A stretch of 64,000 nt of DNA from the NCBI GenBank assembly GCA_035638075.1, contig DASRAU010000029.1:124001-188000 (forward strand). Reading direction: 5' to 3'. A model generated the notes under the pieces. It did no database searches, was not told the origin of the DNA, and worked only from the letters and a program-made list of their open reading frames with translations. This DNA is from DASRAU01 sp035638075. Lineage in GTDB: Bacteria; Acidobacteriota; Polarisedimenticolia; Gp22-AA2. This document shows, one piece after another, positions 32,901 to 42,800 of this stretch (position 1 is its first letter; the number at the start of each line of letters is the position of its first letter). The translations under genes were made by a program, and so were the position numbers.

Positions 32901-35900
32901 TCGCCGTCGGCCTGATCGGGGTTGGGCACGGTGGGGCAGTTGTCCACGCCGCAGGTGCTGGCGGTGAACCCCGGATCGCTCTTGCCGTCGCCGTCCTTGT
33001 CGGTGCAGGGATCGCAGGCGTCGCCGAGTCCGTCCCTGTCCGCATCGAGCTGATCGGGATCGGCGACCCCGGGGCACAGATCGCACGCGTCGCCGAGGCC
33101 ATCGCGGTCGGTGTCGGTCTGGACGGGGTTCGGCACGATCGGACACGTGTCGATGGGACAGGTGGCGCGCGCGAACCCGGGGTTGCCGAAGCCGTCGCCG
33201 TCCGGATCGACGCAGGGGTCGAAGTCGTCGGGGAGGCCGTCGGCATCGAGGTCGGATTGGCCCAGCAGGTTGAAGATCACGTTGAGCGAGCTGCCCGAGG
33301 CCAAAAGGTCGGGCTTGCCGTCCCCATCCATGTCGGCGACCGCGAGACGGCTCGTCCCGGCGCCGGTCGTGTGCGTCGAATCCAGGATCGGGGCATTGTC
33401 CGCCCCCCGCTCGAGCATCCAGAAAGCCGAGCCGGATGTGACCACGGCGTCGGCGCGATGGTCTCCGGTGAAATCGGCCACGGCCATGCTTCCCGCGGAG
33501 GCAGGCAGGTTCAGTGCCGGGCCCGGCTGGAATGCGCCGCTCGCGTCGAAGCGGAAGACCTGGAAGGAGGGACTGACCGACAGGGATGACGAGTCGGCTC
33601 CCCCGGTGGCGACGAACAGTTCCGGGCGCCCGTCCCCATCCCAGTCACCGGCCCCGACAGCCGGGAAGGTGTGCTCGCTGATGAGGGAGGCCACGTCCAC
33701 GCGCGTCCCGAAGATCGTTCCAGGACCCGCCAGGTAGCAGACCAGGTCCATCGGGTACCAGAGGATGAAAAGATCCTCGCGGCCGTCTCCATTGAAGTCG
33801 GCGTGGTCGATCGACCAGATGAATTGCGTCGGGAGAGTCACCGCGCTCCGGAACGTGAGCGCGCCGTGTCCGTCGCCGCCGTAGATCGTGACGGTCTGGT
33901 TGTACATGTGGAGGAGGTCGAGGTGGCCGTCACCGTCCTCGTCCACGAGCATGATCCTCTGCCCGAAGGCCCCGAAATTGAGAGGGTATGAATGGGGCGG
34001 GCGGAAGCCGCCGAGCCCGTTGCTCAACGAGACCTGCAGGCTGGCGGACGCCTGGACCAAGTCCGCGAGCCCGTCTTCATCGAGATCGCCCATGACCGCC
34101 ACGGTCGAGCCGGCAGACGTCTCGGCCACGGACCCGGCCTGGGTGAAATCACCGGAGGGCCCTTGCAGATACACGGTGTACTGACTCGACTGACTCGAGT
34201 GACTCGAGCGATACGCGATGACATCGACGCGGCGGTCCCGGTTGAGGTCCGCCGAACCGACCAGGCGCGGCCCGGTGGAATCGATGATCCGTGGGAACGG
34301 TTCGTGCGCGCTCCCCTGCCCGCTGAGCACCAGGCCGACGCGCGTGCCGTCCTCGATGCCGACCGCGAGATCGATTCGCTGGTCACCGTCGAAGTCCCCT
34401 GCGGCCAGGGACACGAGCGTGAGTCCAGCGAGCGGGGCGCGCGTCTTCTGGAAGTGCCAGGACGCATCGGCCTCGTACAGGGTCAGGCCCGAATTGACGT
34501 CCGTTCCGGGGACGATCGACGCGAGATCCATCCGGCCGTCATGATCCCAGTCGCCGGGAGCGACTTGGTATCCGTCCGGGAGCACCGCCGGAAGATTCGC
34601 GAACCCGCCGTGCCCGTCACCTTTCAACAGCGTGCCCGGGGCGAGGAACGCGTCGACGTGGCCATCGTGATCGAAGTCGTCGAAGAACGCCTGTGACCCA
34701 CCCACCCCGAGCGGGAAGACCGCCTGGCCGTTGAAGCGGCCGTCGCCGCGCCCCAGGAGGACGGAGAAATTCCGGCTGATGCTGTCGAGCGCACCCAGAT
34801 CGAGCTTTCCGTCCTCGTTGAAATCCGCGAAGCCCATGTCCGCGATCGCTTTTCCGGCGACTTCCGTTTGCATGAAGGTGAAGGTGCCATTCCCCTGGCC
34901 CAGGTAGAACTGCACGGCCGTGGAACCGGCCAGGGCCAGATCGGGACGCCCGTCAGAGTTGACGTCTCCGAACGCCAGCGCCCCCTGCAGAGCTGTTTCG
35001 GGAAGTGGGTGCTGCGGCGGCCCGAGAGTGCCATCCGGCGCGGTCAGGAAGAGACTGAGCCCGCCTGAGTAAACCAGGGCGAGGTCGGGGTGGCCGTCTC
35101 CGTTCACGTCCGAGACGGCGCCGTGAACGGCGTCGAAGAAATAGACGAGGCCGGCGCCGAGGTCCTGGCGGATCACCGGCCCGTCAGGTCCGAGACCGGC
35201 GATCCTGAGCGTGCCGTTCTCGCCTGTGACCACCAGCTCATCGCGGCCGTCTCCATCGAAATCTGCCGCCAGGATGACCCGTGAGGCCGGCACGATCGGG
35301 AGCGGGAAGATCGCCCTGGCGCCGCGTGCCTCGCAGACGTCTCCCGCACCGTTCCCATCCCGGTCGGCCTGGTCTGGGTTCGCCGTCTGCGGGCAGTTGT
35401 CGCAGGCATCGCCGCGGCCATCGCCATCCTGGTCGCGGTTCAGCATGCCCGGAATGCCGGGGCAGAGGTCCGCCCCATCGCAGACGCCGTCCCCGTCGCT
35501 GTCGTTGCTCGCTTCGCTCGGGCAGGGATCGCAGGCATCGCCGATCCCGTCGTGATCATCGTCGGACTGGTCCGGGTTGGCCGTGGAGGGGCAGTTGTCG
35601 GCGGGGCAGGTGGCCGCCGGGTCGGGCGGGGCTCCGTACCCGTCCTTGTCCAGGTCGCGGCAACGATCGCAGGCGTCGCCGATCCCGTCGGCGTCCTCGT
35701 CCTGCTGTCCGGCGTTGGCGGCCCCCGGGCAGTTGTCGCAGGCATCGCCGCGGCCGTCTCCATCGATGTCCGCCTGATCGGGGTTCGGCAACGCGGCGCA
35801 GTTGTCCACGTCGCCGCAGGCGCCATCGCCATCGGCATCGGCGGACGGGTTGTTGGCGCAGGGGTCGCAGGCGTCCCCCTTGCCGTCGCCGTTGGCGTCG

Positions 35901-38900
35901 GCCTGATCCGGATTGGAAACGCCCGGACAGTTGTCGCACGCGGTCCCCAGGCCGTCGGCGTCCGGATCGGCCTGGTCGGGGTTGGGCCGGGCCGGACAGT
36001 TGTCAGCGCCGCAGGCCGATTCGGGGAGCCCGACGCCGTCCAGATCGCCGTCGATGCAGGGGTCGACGTCGTCCGGGATGCCGTCGGCGTCCCGATCCCC
36101 CTCGCGCCCGAGGCCCGTGATGACCAGCACGGATTCGCCCGCGGAAGCGAACGGCAGGCTCGCCGACAGAGGCGCAGTCTTTCCGTCGGTCACCTGGATG
36201 GTGATCGCGCTCGGCGCGGCGGGTGCGAGGCCGTGAAGCGGCGCGCGGCTCGGCAGCTGGGTCGCGAACGGGATGGTCTGGCCCTGCGTCGTGACGAGCT
36301 GCGCGCCGAGCTCGAAACTGTTGACCCGCAGGATCTGCAAGGGCATCGTCGCCGACGAATGCGTCTCCTTGAGACAGGCGACGTAGGGAAGCGGCCCCGA
36401 GAAATAGAAGGAGCTCAGGAACGCGTTGAAGGGGGCCTGCGGATGCTCGCAGGGGCCCGGCGCGAACAGGAAGTCAGAAGCGAAGTCGCCGCAACCGAGC
36501 CCCGAGTCCATGTCGAAGAGTTGCCAACCGCTCCCCGATGCGTAGTAACCGATGGAGCCCGTCGTCCCCAGGGGATTGACCCCGCCCGAGCAGCTCAGAT
36601 GCTGGAACAGGTTCGGAACGGTGAAGGCCGACGTGATGGTCTGGTCGATGCGGATGAACCCCGAGAGCGGGTCCCCCTGGGGATCGCGAGCGAGGGCATC
36701 CACCTCGAGATCGGTTCCACCGTCCTGCCGCACCCCGGCGAGCACGAGGAGCGGCTGGCAGGCGTCGCCGGCTCCGTCGCCGTTCGCATCGGCCTGGTCC
36801 GGGTTCGCCACGGTCGGGCAGTTGTCGCAGGCGTCGCCGCGCCCATCCCCGTCGGAGTCGGCCTGCGAGGTGTTCTGCACGTCGGCGCAGTTGTCCGCGT
36901 CGCCGCACCGGCCGTCGCCGTCGGCATCGTCGGTGGCGGAATGCGGACACCGATCGCAGGCGTCGCCGCGGCCATCGCGGTCGGCGTCCGCCTGATCGGA
37001 GTTCGGGACCGACGGACAGTCGTCGATGGGACACGTGCCCGCCGGCCCCACCGCATCGCCGAAGCCGTCGTGATCGCTGTCGGTGCAAGGATCGACGGCG
37101 TCGTCGAGACCATCATTGTCGGTGTCGGGGAACGGCCCCTGGTTGCTCAGCACGAGCACGCCGGTTTCCATCGAGACGACCAGGTCGGTGCGTCGGTCCG
37201 ACCCGGTCATCCCGGCCGAGACGTGAAACGCGTTCAGGCCTCCGAAAAGGCGGGCTTCGGGGCCGAACGACAGATCCCCGCGTCCCAGGCGGACGCTGAC
37301 GTCCGCCGAGTCGAAGTTCGCGGTCGCGAAATCGAGGTTTCCGTCCTGGTTGAAATCTGCCGCAGCCACGGCGATCGGAGTCCTGCCGACCGCGACACGC
37401 CGCGCCGATCCGAAAGTGCAGTCCCCCACTCCCGGCACGACCACCAGGTCGTCCCCAAGGCCGTCGGCGATCAGGAGGTCCTGCCGGCCGTCGTTGTTCA
37501 GATCGCCCGCGGCGACCGAGTAGGGAGAGCCCCCGGGGTAGAGGGACGGACAGGTCTCGAACGTCCCGTCCCCGTGGCCGATCAGGATCGACACGCTGCC
37601 GATGCGTGGAACGCTGAAACCGTTCCCTCCCGCGTTCGCGACGGCGATGTCCGGCTCGTGATCGCCGTTGAAGTCGGCGAGCGTCACCCACACCGGGCCG
37701 TATCCCACGCGGTAGACGGGCGAGGTCGCCAGGGGGCCGAATCCTCCGTGACCGTCCCCCAGGTGAATGGTCACCGTGGGTGAGCCGTCGTCGGCGACCA
37801 CGACATCGTCATGACCGTCGTGGTTGAAATCTCCGACCACGATGGAAATCGGGTAGGTCGAGTCGTCGATCGGGATCGATCGCCGCACGGGGAACGTGCC
37901 GTTCCCCAGGCCCAGGAGGACGCTGAGCGTGCCGGGAGCGAAGTCGCTGTTCCCGAATAAACCCGCGACCACCAGGTCCGGGCGGCCGTTGCCGTCGAAA
38001 TCACCCGACGCGACGCCGACGGCTCCGCCGGATCCCCCCGTGGCGTCGAAGGGGACGGCTGGGGAGAACGCGTCCTTGTCTTCACCCAGGAACACCGATC
38101 CGTCGTCCCGGCCCGGTGGGCCAAAGGAGGGGTCATAGGAGACAGCGGCGATGTCGGTTTTCCCGTTCCGGTCGAAGTCTGCCAGCGCCGTGGCCGTCAC
38201 CAGCGAGCCGCCGACGCTCAGGGGAACGACTCCGAAAGTCAGGTCTCCGTGACCGAGGAGCGGCGCCGCGAAGCCGCTGCTCCGCGCGAAGTCCAGAAGA
38301 TCGGCGAGCCCGTCCCCGTCCAGGTCGGCGACGCTCACCAGGTTGCCGGAACCGGCCACGACAGCTGAGGTGTGCTGCGGATCGAATCCTCCCCCCGCCG
38401 TCCCCGGGATCACGAAGACCGTCGAATCCGTCCCGACGACGACGTCGATGTCCCCGTCCACGTCCACATCGGAGGCGGCGAGCGAGACGCCCGAATCGAG
38501 AGACAGGTTGTCGTTGAAAGTCGGCTCGAAGGTCCCGTCCCCGTGCCCGCGGTAGGCCCTCACGCCTGCGTATCGTCCAGCGTTGAAGCAGGCGCTGGTC
38601 ACGCAGGTGCCTTCGACGATGAGGTCGCGCTTGCCGTCGTGGTCGAAATCGACGACGAGGACCGCTTCCGGTCGCACATCGAGCGGGACATCGGGACGCG
38701 CTTCGAGCGTGCCGTCGGGCTTCGTCAGGAACAGGGAGAGCTTGCCGGACCCGGTGCACGCTGCTTCCGAGCAGGAGTCGGCCACGGCGACATCCACCCG
38801 GCCGTTCCCGTCGAAATCCCCGGTGACGATCTGGTTGGGATTGACTCCCACGGGGTTGTCGCCGGCGGCGACGAAGCCTCCCCGGCGATCGTTCAGGAGG

Positions 38901-39733
38901 ACCCGCAGCAGCAACGCCGGGCCGGCCGGCCTGAGGACGAGCAGGTCGTCGTAGTGGTCCTGGTTGAGGTCCGCGGCAGCGACGGCGACAGCCACCCCGA
39001 GATCGCCGCTCCAGGTCCTTCCGAAGGTGCCGTCCCCCACGCCCGCCCGGATCATGTAGCGGTCGTTGCCGCCGCCGGCGAGGAGATCCAGCCGGCCGTC
39101 GCCGTCGAAATCCCCTCCGACGAGCGGAAATGAGGTGCCTCCCCGGAACCGCTGGGCCAGCCGGAAGGTGCCGTTCCCGCGGTTGACGTAGACGCCGATC
39201 TGCGACCCGGTGGGGCAGTCTGCGTCGCGCGAGGAGGGGTCGCAGGAGCGGTCCACCGCGAAGTCCATCCGTCCGTCGGCATTGAAGTCAGCGACGAGCG
39301 GCACGCCGACCGTTCCCTGATCGACGAGCAGGACGACGCCCATCGGGAACAGGCCCGCGGCCGACTCCTGCTGGCAGGCGTTCCCCGCGCCGTCTCCGTC
39401 GTCATCGCGCTGATCCGGGTTGGCGCGATCGGGACAGTTGTCGCACGGGTTCCCGACTCCGTCCCCGTCGGTGTCCGCCTGGGAGGGGTTGTCGATGTCG
39501 GGGCAGTTGTCGACATCGTCGCAGACGAGATCCTGGTCGGTATCGGCACACGGATCGAGCGCGCAGCCTTCGCAGACCGGCGTCACGGCCCCCCGGTACC
39601 TGCTCGAAGTGGGGGGCGCCTGGGCGATCGCCGGTAAACCAGCGGCCAGGAAGACGGCAAGGAGCACGAAGGCCCAGCCGGCGCCGGCCTTCGCCTGGTT
39701 CCAGCAAGATGGTCCGCGCCGCTCGTCGGCCAT
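29903..39733 (-). CDS. Giant exoprotein A (3276 aa): FG-GAP propellers, TSP3 arrays, HYR-like and FnIII-like domains
   Basis: Start at ATG 39733 (MADERRGPSC) with signal helix about 21-39 (AFVLLAVFLAAGLPAIAQA) and a GGGGGGAA Shine-Dalgarno; the frame upstream of it is antisense noise. Order: TSP3 block (about 58-122), FG-GAP block 1 (125-868, blades such as IVTGDFDGNGRVDVAVAD), TSP3 (875-995), recurring DPQ domain, TSP3 (1215-1475), FG-GAP block 2 (1480-2155), long TSP3 array (2158-2540), second DPQ domain with FDLDSSIGC, PKD-like module, two HYR-like domains, the LWPPNHDL domain, and FnIII-like end module with TCDGGCP and DRPARR. Dozens of Asp-rich calcium loops predict a Ca-dependent rigid filament. 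It is a full-length paralog of the giant at 55103-64000. No catalytic or membrane domain is visible; surface attachment or matrix function is inferred. Confidence 0.9.
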   Translation of the reverse strand: MADERRGPSCWNQAKAGAGWAFVLLAVFLAAGLPAIAQAPPTSSRYRGAVTPVCEGCALDPCADTDQDLVCDDVDNCPDIDNPSQADTDGDGVGNPCDNCPDRANPDQRDDDGDGAGNACQQESAAGLFPMGVVLLVDQGTVGVPLVADFNADGRMDFAVDRSCDPSSRDADCPTGSQIGVYVNRGNGTFRLAQRFRGGTSFPLVGGDFDGDGRLDLLAGGGNDRYMIRAGVGDGTFGRTWSGDLGVAVAVAAADLNQDHYDDLLVLRPAGPALLLRVLLNDRRGGFVAAGDNPVGVNPNQIVTGDFDGNGRVDVAVADSCSEAACTGSGKLSLFLTKPDGTLEARPDVPLDVRPEAVLVVDFDHDGKRDLIVEGTCVTSACFNAGRYAGVRAYRGHGDGTFEPTFNDNLSLDSGVSLAASDVDVDGDIDVVVGTDSTVFVIPGTAGGGFDPQHTSAVVAGSGNLVSVADLDGDGLADLLDFARSSGFAAPLLGHGDLTFGVVPLSVGGSLVTATALADFDRNGKTDIAAVSYDPSFGPPGRDDGSVFLGEDKDAFSPAVPFDATGGSGGAVGVASGDFDGNGRPDLVVAGLFGNSDFAPGTLSVLLGLGNGTFPVRRSIPIDDSTYPISIVVGDFNHDGHDDVVVADDGSPTVTIHLGDGHGGFGPLATSPVYRVGYGPVWVTLADFNGDHEPDIAVANAGGNGFSVPRIGSVSILIGHGDGTFETCPSLYPGGSPYSVAAGDLNNDGRQDLLIADGLGDDLVVVPGVGDCTFGSARRVAVGRTPIAVAAADFNQDGNLDFATANFDSADVSVRLGRGDLSFGPEARLFGGLNAFHVSAGMTGSDRRTDLVVSMETGVLVLSNQGPFPDTDNDGLDDAVDPCTDSDHDGFGDAVGPAGTCPIDDCPSVPNSDQADADRDGRGDACDRCPHSATDDADGDGRCGDADNCADVQNTSQADSDGDGRGDACDNCPTVANPDQADANGDGAGDACQPLLVLAGVRQDGGTDLEVDALARDPQGDPLSGFIRIDQTITSAFTVPNLFQHLSCSGGVNPLGTTGSIGYYASGSGWQLFDMDSGLGCGDFASDFLFAPGPCEHPQAPFNAFLSSFYFSGPLPYVACLKETHSSATMPLQILRVNSFELGAQLVTTQGQTIPFATQLPSRAPLHGLAPAAPSAITIQVTDGKTAPLSASLPFASAGESVLVITGLGREGDRDADGIPDDVDPCIDGDLDGVGLPESACGADNCPARPNPDQADPDADGLGTACDNCPGVSNPDQADANGDGKGDACDPCANNPSADADGDGACGDVDNCAALPNPDQADIDGDGRGDACDNCPGAANAGQQDEDADGIGDACDRCRDLDKDGYGAPPDPAATCPADNCPSTANPDQSDDDHDGIGDACDPCPSEASNDSDGDGVCDGADLCPGIPGMLNRDQDGDGRGDACDNCPQTANPDQADRDGNGAGDVCEARGARAIFPLPIVPASRVILAADFDGDGRDELVVTGENGTLRIAGLGPDGPVIRQDLGAGLVYFFDAVHGAVSDVNGDGHPDLALVYSGGLSLFLTAPDGTLGPPQHPLPETALQGALAFGDVNSDGRPDLALAGSTAVQFYLGQGNGTFTFMQTEVAGKAIADMGFADFNEDGKLDLGALDSISRNFSVLLGRGDGRFNGQAVFPLGVGGSQAFFDDFDHDGHVDAFLAPGTLLKGDGHGGFANLPAVLPDGYQVAPGDWDHDGRMDLASIVPGTDVNSGLTLYEADASWHFQKTRAPLAGLTLVSLAAGDFDGDQRIDLAVGIEDGTRVGLVLSGQGSAHEPFPRIIDSTGPRLVGSADLNRDRRVDVIAYRSSHSSQSSQYTVYLQGPSGDFTQAGSVAETSAGSTVAVMGDLDEDGLADLVQASASLQVSLSNGLGGFRPPHSYPLNFGAFGQRIMLVDEDGDGHLDLLHMYNQTVTIYGGDGHGALTFRSAVTLPTQFIWSIDHADFNGDGREDLFILWYPMDLVCYLAGPGTIFGTRVDVASLISEHTFPAVGAGDWDGDGRPELFVATGGADSSSLSVSPSFQVFRFDASGAFQPGPALNLPASAGSMAVADFTGDHRADAVVTSGSAFWMLERGADNAPILDSTHTTGAGTSRLAVADMDGDGKPDLLASGSSLNVIFNLLGQSDLDADGLPDDFDPCVDPDGDGFGNPGFARATCPIDTCPIVPNPVQTDTDRDGLGDACDLCPGVADPDQLDADRDGLGDACDPCTDKDGDGKSDPGFTASTCGVDNCPTVPNPDQADGDADGLGDRCDSCTDRDHDGRGDPGYPLNTCGIDDCPDVPNPTQSDRDGDALGDACDPCTDVDRDGFADPGFPASTCPIDNCPARPNPDQSDQDVDGLGDACDPCLDRDGDGFGDPGAAGNTCGLDNCPTVPNSAQADSDGDGLGDACDPCPLDRFNDADLDGVCTSSDNCPAVPNASQADTDADGPGDACDNCPGVANADQADADADRVGNLCDNCPGRANADQADLDEDATGDACDVCPATSDPDQADTDHDGSGDACQPILALDPPVLGPDGGLHVRVHASDPQGEKLAGEALLTATNATVFTLPDVFGNLDCSGGYFPDGVPGEGIGYSFGTLGDPYLFDLDSSIGCIDQSTDYLIALGDCSSPSSAFDVFQPLMGTTPPFAVCFRKMGATSGGTGLIVLEYTLDSIRLRGLDPSPFMRVPFTESQFPRLDVTGLSRGGAYRLDVVASDGNTRSVTASQDFVHQDETFLALFSNASPIASAAATGSLECSGSGGAPVTLDGTASSDADSIPGVSSDIASYEWYENDGEAEQTPLGSGATLNVTLPLGAHTITLKVTDRSGESDTDVVTVTVRDTAAPDLQCPTVLSAGCTGPTGANVNVVATASDVCGGSVTVTNSRNTSGADASGGYPFGTTNVTFTAKDASGNQSQCTVPVTVANQQAPILQCPASLPAAECSGAGGAYVALQATATDVCGRGLTVSNDHTGTGLDASGPFTLGATAVVFTARDAEGHTSTCTTQVTVRDTQPPTLSILTDPAVLWPPNHDLVPVEARFVAEDVCGAGVRVELVSVSSSESDDASGTADGATTTDIQGATLGTADASLLLRAEREGKGPGRVYELRYRAVDAGGNATTAIGVVTVPHDLGQGPEPLLMRLEPVAAGATAQRIYWPALKEATGYDVIRGTLSQVRRIDGVTNLGPVAVLARGTTLTTVSEPMTTAVPPVGDAFFYLVQERTADRGGTGWGSEPAPWPREPGTCDGGCPGQTDAAPGTGGDRPARR
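30234..30340. repeat. 107-bp direct repeat, copy 1 (identical to 40196-40302)
   Basis: By eye, 30234-30340 is identical base for base to 40196-40302, inside the 3' ends of giants A and B. It codes for the start of the FnIII-like end module. Flanking bases differ (g/c at 30233/40195 and c/g at 30341/40303). Confidence 0.85.
32110..33262 (-). repeat. TSP3-encoding tandem repeat array in giant A
   Basis: About 1.15 kb of imperfect tandem repeats encode TSP3 units such as DNCPTVPNPDQADGDADGLG and DPCTDVDRDGFADPGFP. At DNA level the recurrent element is tcgcaggcgtcgcc with local variants. A further array of the same type lies at about 35310-36095, and shorter ones at 36760-37110 and 39370-39560. 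Confidence 0.85.
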
Positions 39734-39798
39734 GAACGGATTCCCCCCGTCGTCGAGACCGGACAGATCTTTCTCTTTGTCTAGGTGGCGGCCGCCTG

Positions 39799-39826
39799 AA
39801 TATACGTCGATCCCCGGAGGGATCGA
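39799..39826 (-). promoter_or_regulatory. Inverted repeat and -10 box in the 131-bp gap before giant A
   Basis: An 8-bp inverted repeat TCGATCCC-CGGA-GGGATCGA (39807-39826) is followed on the minus strand by CGTATATTCAGG (-10 TATATT at 39804-39799). The repeat could be an operator at the -35 position or a hairpin ending the transcript of giant B, which stops at 39865. Confidence 0.4.
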
Positions 39827-39864
39827 CCGAAAAGGCCCAGCGCCCCCACCGGAAAGCCGGACCG

Positions 39865-42800
39865 TCAGCGCCTGGTGGACCTGCTGCCCCCGGTCGCCGG
39901 CGCCCCGTCCGACTGCCCCGGGCAGCCGCCATCGCAGGAGCCGAGCTCGCGCGGCCAGGGCGCCGGCTCGGAGCCCCAGCCGGTGCCGCCACGGTCGGCG
40001 GTGCGTTCCTGGACGAGGTAGAAGAACGCGTCGCCAACCGGTGGGACCGCCGTCGTCATCGGCTCGCTGACCGTGGTGAGCGTCGTGCCGCGCGCCAGGA
40101 CCACGACCGCGCCGAGGTTTGTCATGCCGTTGATGCGACGCACCTGGCTCAGCGTCCCGCGGATGACGTCGTAGCCGGTCGCTTCCTTGAGCGCCGGCCA
40201 GTAGATCCGCTGCGCGGTGGCGCCGGCGGCGACCGGCTCCAGCCGCATCAGGAGCGGCTCGGGGCCCTGCCCCAGATCGTGCGGGACCGTGACCACGCCG
40301 ATGGCGGTCGTCAAGTTGCCCGCCGCGTCGATGGCGCGGTAGCGCAGCTCGTAGACGCGACCCGGGCCCTTCCCTTCCCGCTCGGCCCGCAGGAGGATGC
40401 TCGCGTCGGCGGTGCCGAGCGTCGCACCCTGGACATCTCCCGTCGTCGCACCGTCGGCGGTTCCTGAGGAGTCGTCGGACTCGCTCGAGCTCACCGAGAC
40501 GAGCTCGACGCGCACCCCCGCGCCGCAGACGTCCTCGGCCACGAATCGCGCCTCGACCGGCACGAGGTCGTGGTTCGGCGGCCACAGCACCGACGGGTCG
40601 GTCAGGACGCTCAACGTCGGCGGCTGCGTGTCGCGCACCGTCACCTGCGTCGTGCACGTCGACGCGTGCCCTTCGGCATCGCGCGCCGTGAAGAGGACTG
40701 TCGTCGTGCCGAGCGGGTACGCCCCCGAAGCATCGAGACCGGCGCCGGTGTGGTCGTTGCTCACCGTGAGTCCGCGGCCGCAGACATCGGTGGCGGTTGC
40801 CTGCAGAGCGACATAAGCGCCGCCGGCGCCGCTGCACTCCGCCGCGGGCAGCGACGACGGGCAGTTGAGGATGGGAGCCTGCTGATTGGCCACTGTCACC
40901 GGCACGGTGCACTGCGACTGGTTGCCGGTTGCGTCGGTCGCCGTGAAGGTGACGTTGGTGGTGCCGAAAGGATAGCCGCCGCTCGCATCGGCGCCGCCGG
41001 AATTGTGACTGTTGGTGATGGTCACGCTGCCGCCGCACACATCCGATGCCGTCGCGACGACGCTGACCTCGGCGCCGGTTGGGCCGGTGCAACCGGCCGG
41101 CAACACCGTCGGGCAGTCGAGGTCCGGACCGGCGGTGTCGTGCACGGTCACGCTCACGACGTCGGTATCGCTCTCCCCGGACTGATCGGTCACCTTCAGG
41201 GTGATCGCGTGCGTCCCGAGCGGCAGCGTGACTTTCAGCGTGGCGCCGCTGCCCAGGAGCGTCTCCCCCGCCTCACCGTAGTGTTCGAACCACGCGTACG
41301 ACGCGATGTCGTCCTGCGTCCCGGGAGACGAATCGGCGTCCGTCGAACCCGTGCCGTCGAGCGCGACGACGGCTCCGCCCGGCCGATCGCATTCCACGGC
41401 GCCTGCCGCGGCGGACGCGTGGGCCTCCGGCGGTCCGTTCGCCGCGCTCGCTTCGAGGACGAGGAACGTCTCTCCCCGGTACGGCAAGGGCGACGAATCC
41501 TTCACGGGAAGGGTGTTGCCGTCGGTGACCGTGAGATCCAGCGTGTAGTCCTCCGGCGCAGCGAGCGACTCGAAGAGCAGGCGCTGCGGGAACCCGCCCG
41601 AGAAGCCCTGCTGCCAGACGATGCGCTGGGTCTCGCTCGCCACAGTCAGCGAATCGGGCAGGACCGCGAGGATCGAGAGCTGGTATCCCCCGCTCGTCGC
41701 GCTCACCGGACGCACGCAGACCGAGAACGGTGGCGTGAATTGCTTGAGGGGCAGGAACACATCGAATGGGCCCGCGGGGGCGTCACAGGGCCCCACGGCC
41801 GTCAGGTAGTCGGGCTGGCCGTCCTGGCAGCCGAGCACCGAGTCGAGATCGAACAGGACCGGCTCACCGATCGCCGCGTTGGTATAGCCGATGCCGCGAC
41901 CGGGGATCGATTCGGGAAGGAACCCTGCGCCGCAGTCCGAAGTCGCGTAGGCGTCCCCGAGGGTGGTCGCATGTCCCGCGCCGGCGATCACCCGGGCGAG
42001 ACCCGAGAGCGCTTCCCCCTGCGGGTCCCTGGACCGGAGCCTGACGTGCACCTCGTCCCCCTCGCTCGCCAGGGAGAGGATCTCGAGCGTCGGCTGACAG
42101 GCGTCGCCCGATCCATCCGCATCGCGGTCCTCCTGGGCGGGATTAGAGGTCTGCGGGCAGTTGTCGCAGGCATCGCCCACGCCGTCGGCGTCCCCGTCCA
42201 GCTGAGGCGGATCGGGGATCGCGGGACACACGTCGCAGGCATCTCCCAACCCGTCGCCGTCAGCGTCGGCCTGCGAGGCGTTGACGCGATCCGGACAGTT
42301 GTCGCACGCGTCCCCGGCCCCGTCGCCGTCGCGATCCTCCTGGCCCGGGTTCCGGCGATCGGGACAGTTGTCCTGCGAGGCGCAGAGGCCGTCGTTGTCG
42401 ACGTCATTGGACCCGTCGAGCGGACAGGGGTCGCAGGCGTCGCCGAAAAAGTCCTGATCCGCGTTCGCCTGGTCCGGATTGGGGACCTGGGGACAGTTGT
42501 CCAGCGCACATTGGTCCCGCGGAGGCCCGAAGTCGCCGAAGCCGTCGCCATCCCTGTCGGTGCAGGGATCACACGCATCTCCCAGACCGTCGGCGTCGAG
42601 ATCCGCCTGATCGCTGTTGGCGATGAACGGACAGTTGTCGATGACGCAGATCGTCGCAGGGCCCGGAGTGCCATAGGAATCGTGGTCCCCGTCGGTGCAG
42701 GCGTCGCACGCGTCTCCGAACGGGTCGCCGTCGGCATTGGCCTGGTTCGGGTTGGGGACGGCGGGACAGTTGTCCTTCGGACAGGTGTTGGAGAGGAAGT

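Noticed and set aside
39734..41092. N-terminal extension of giant A (frame open from 41092)
   Set aside because: The extension overlaps the 3' end of giant B in another frame and is low complexity; the signal peptide begins at 39733.
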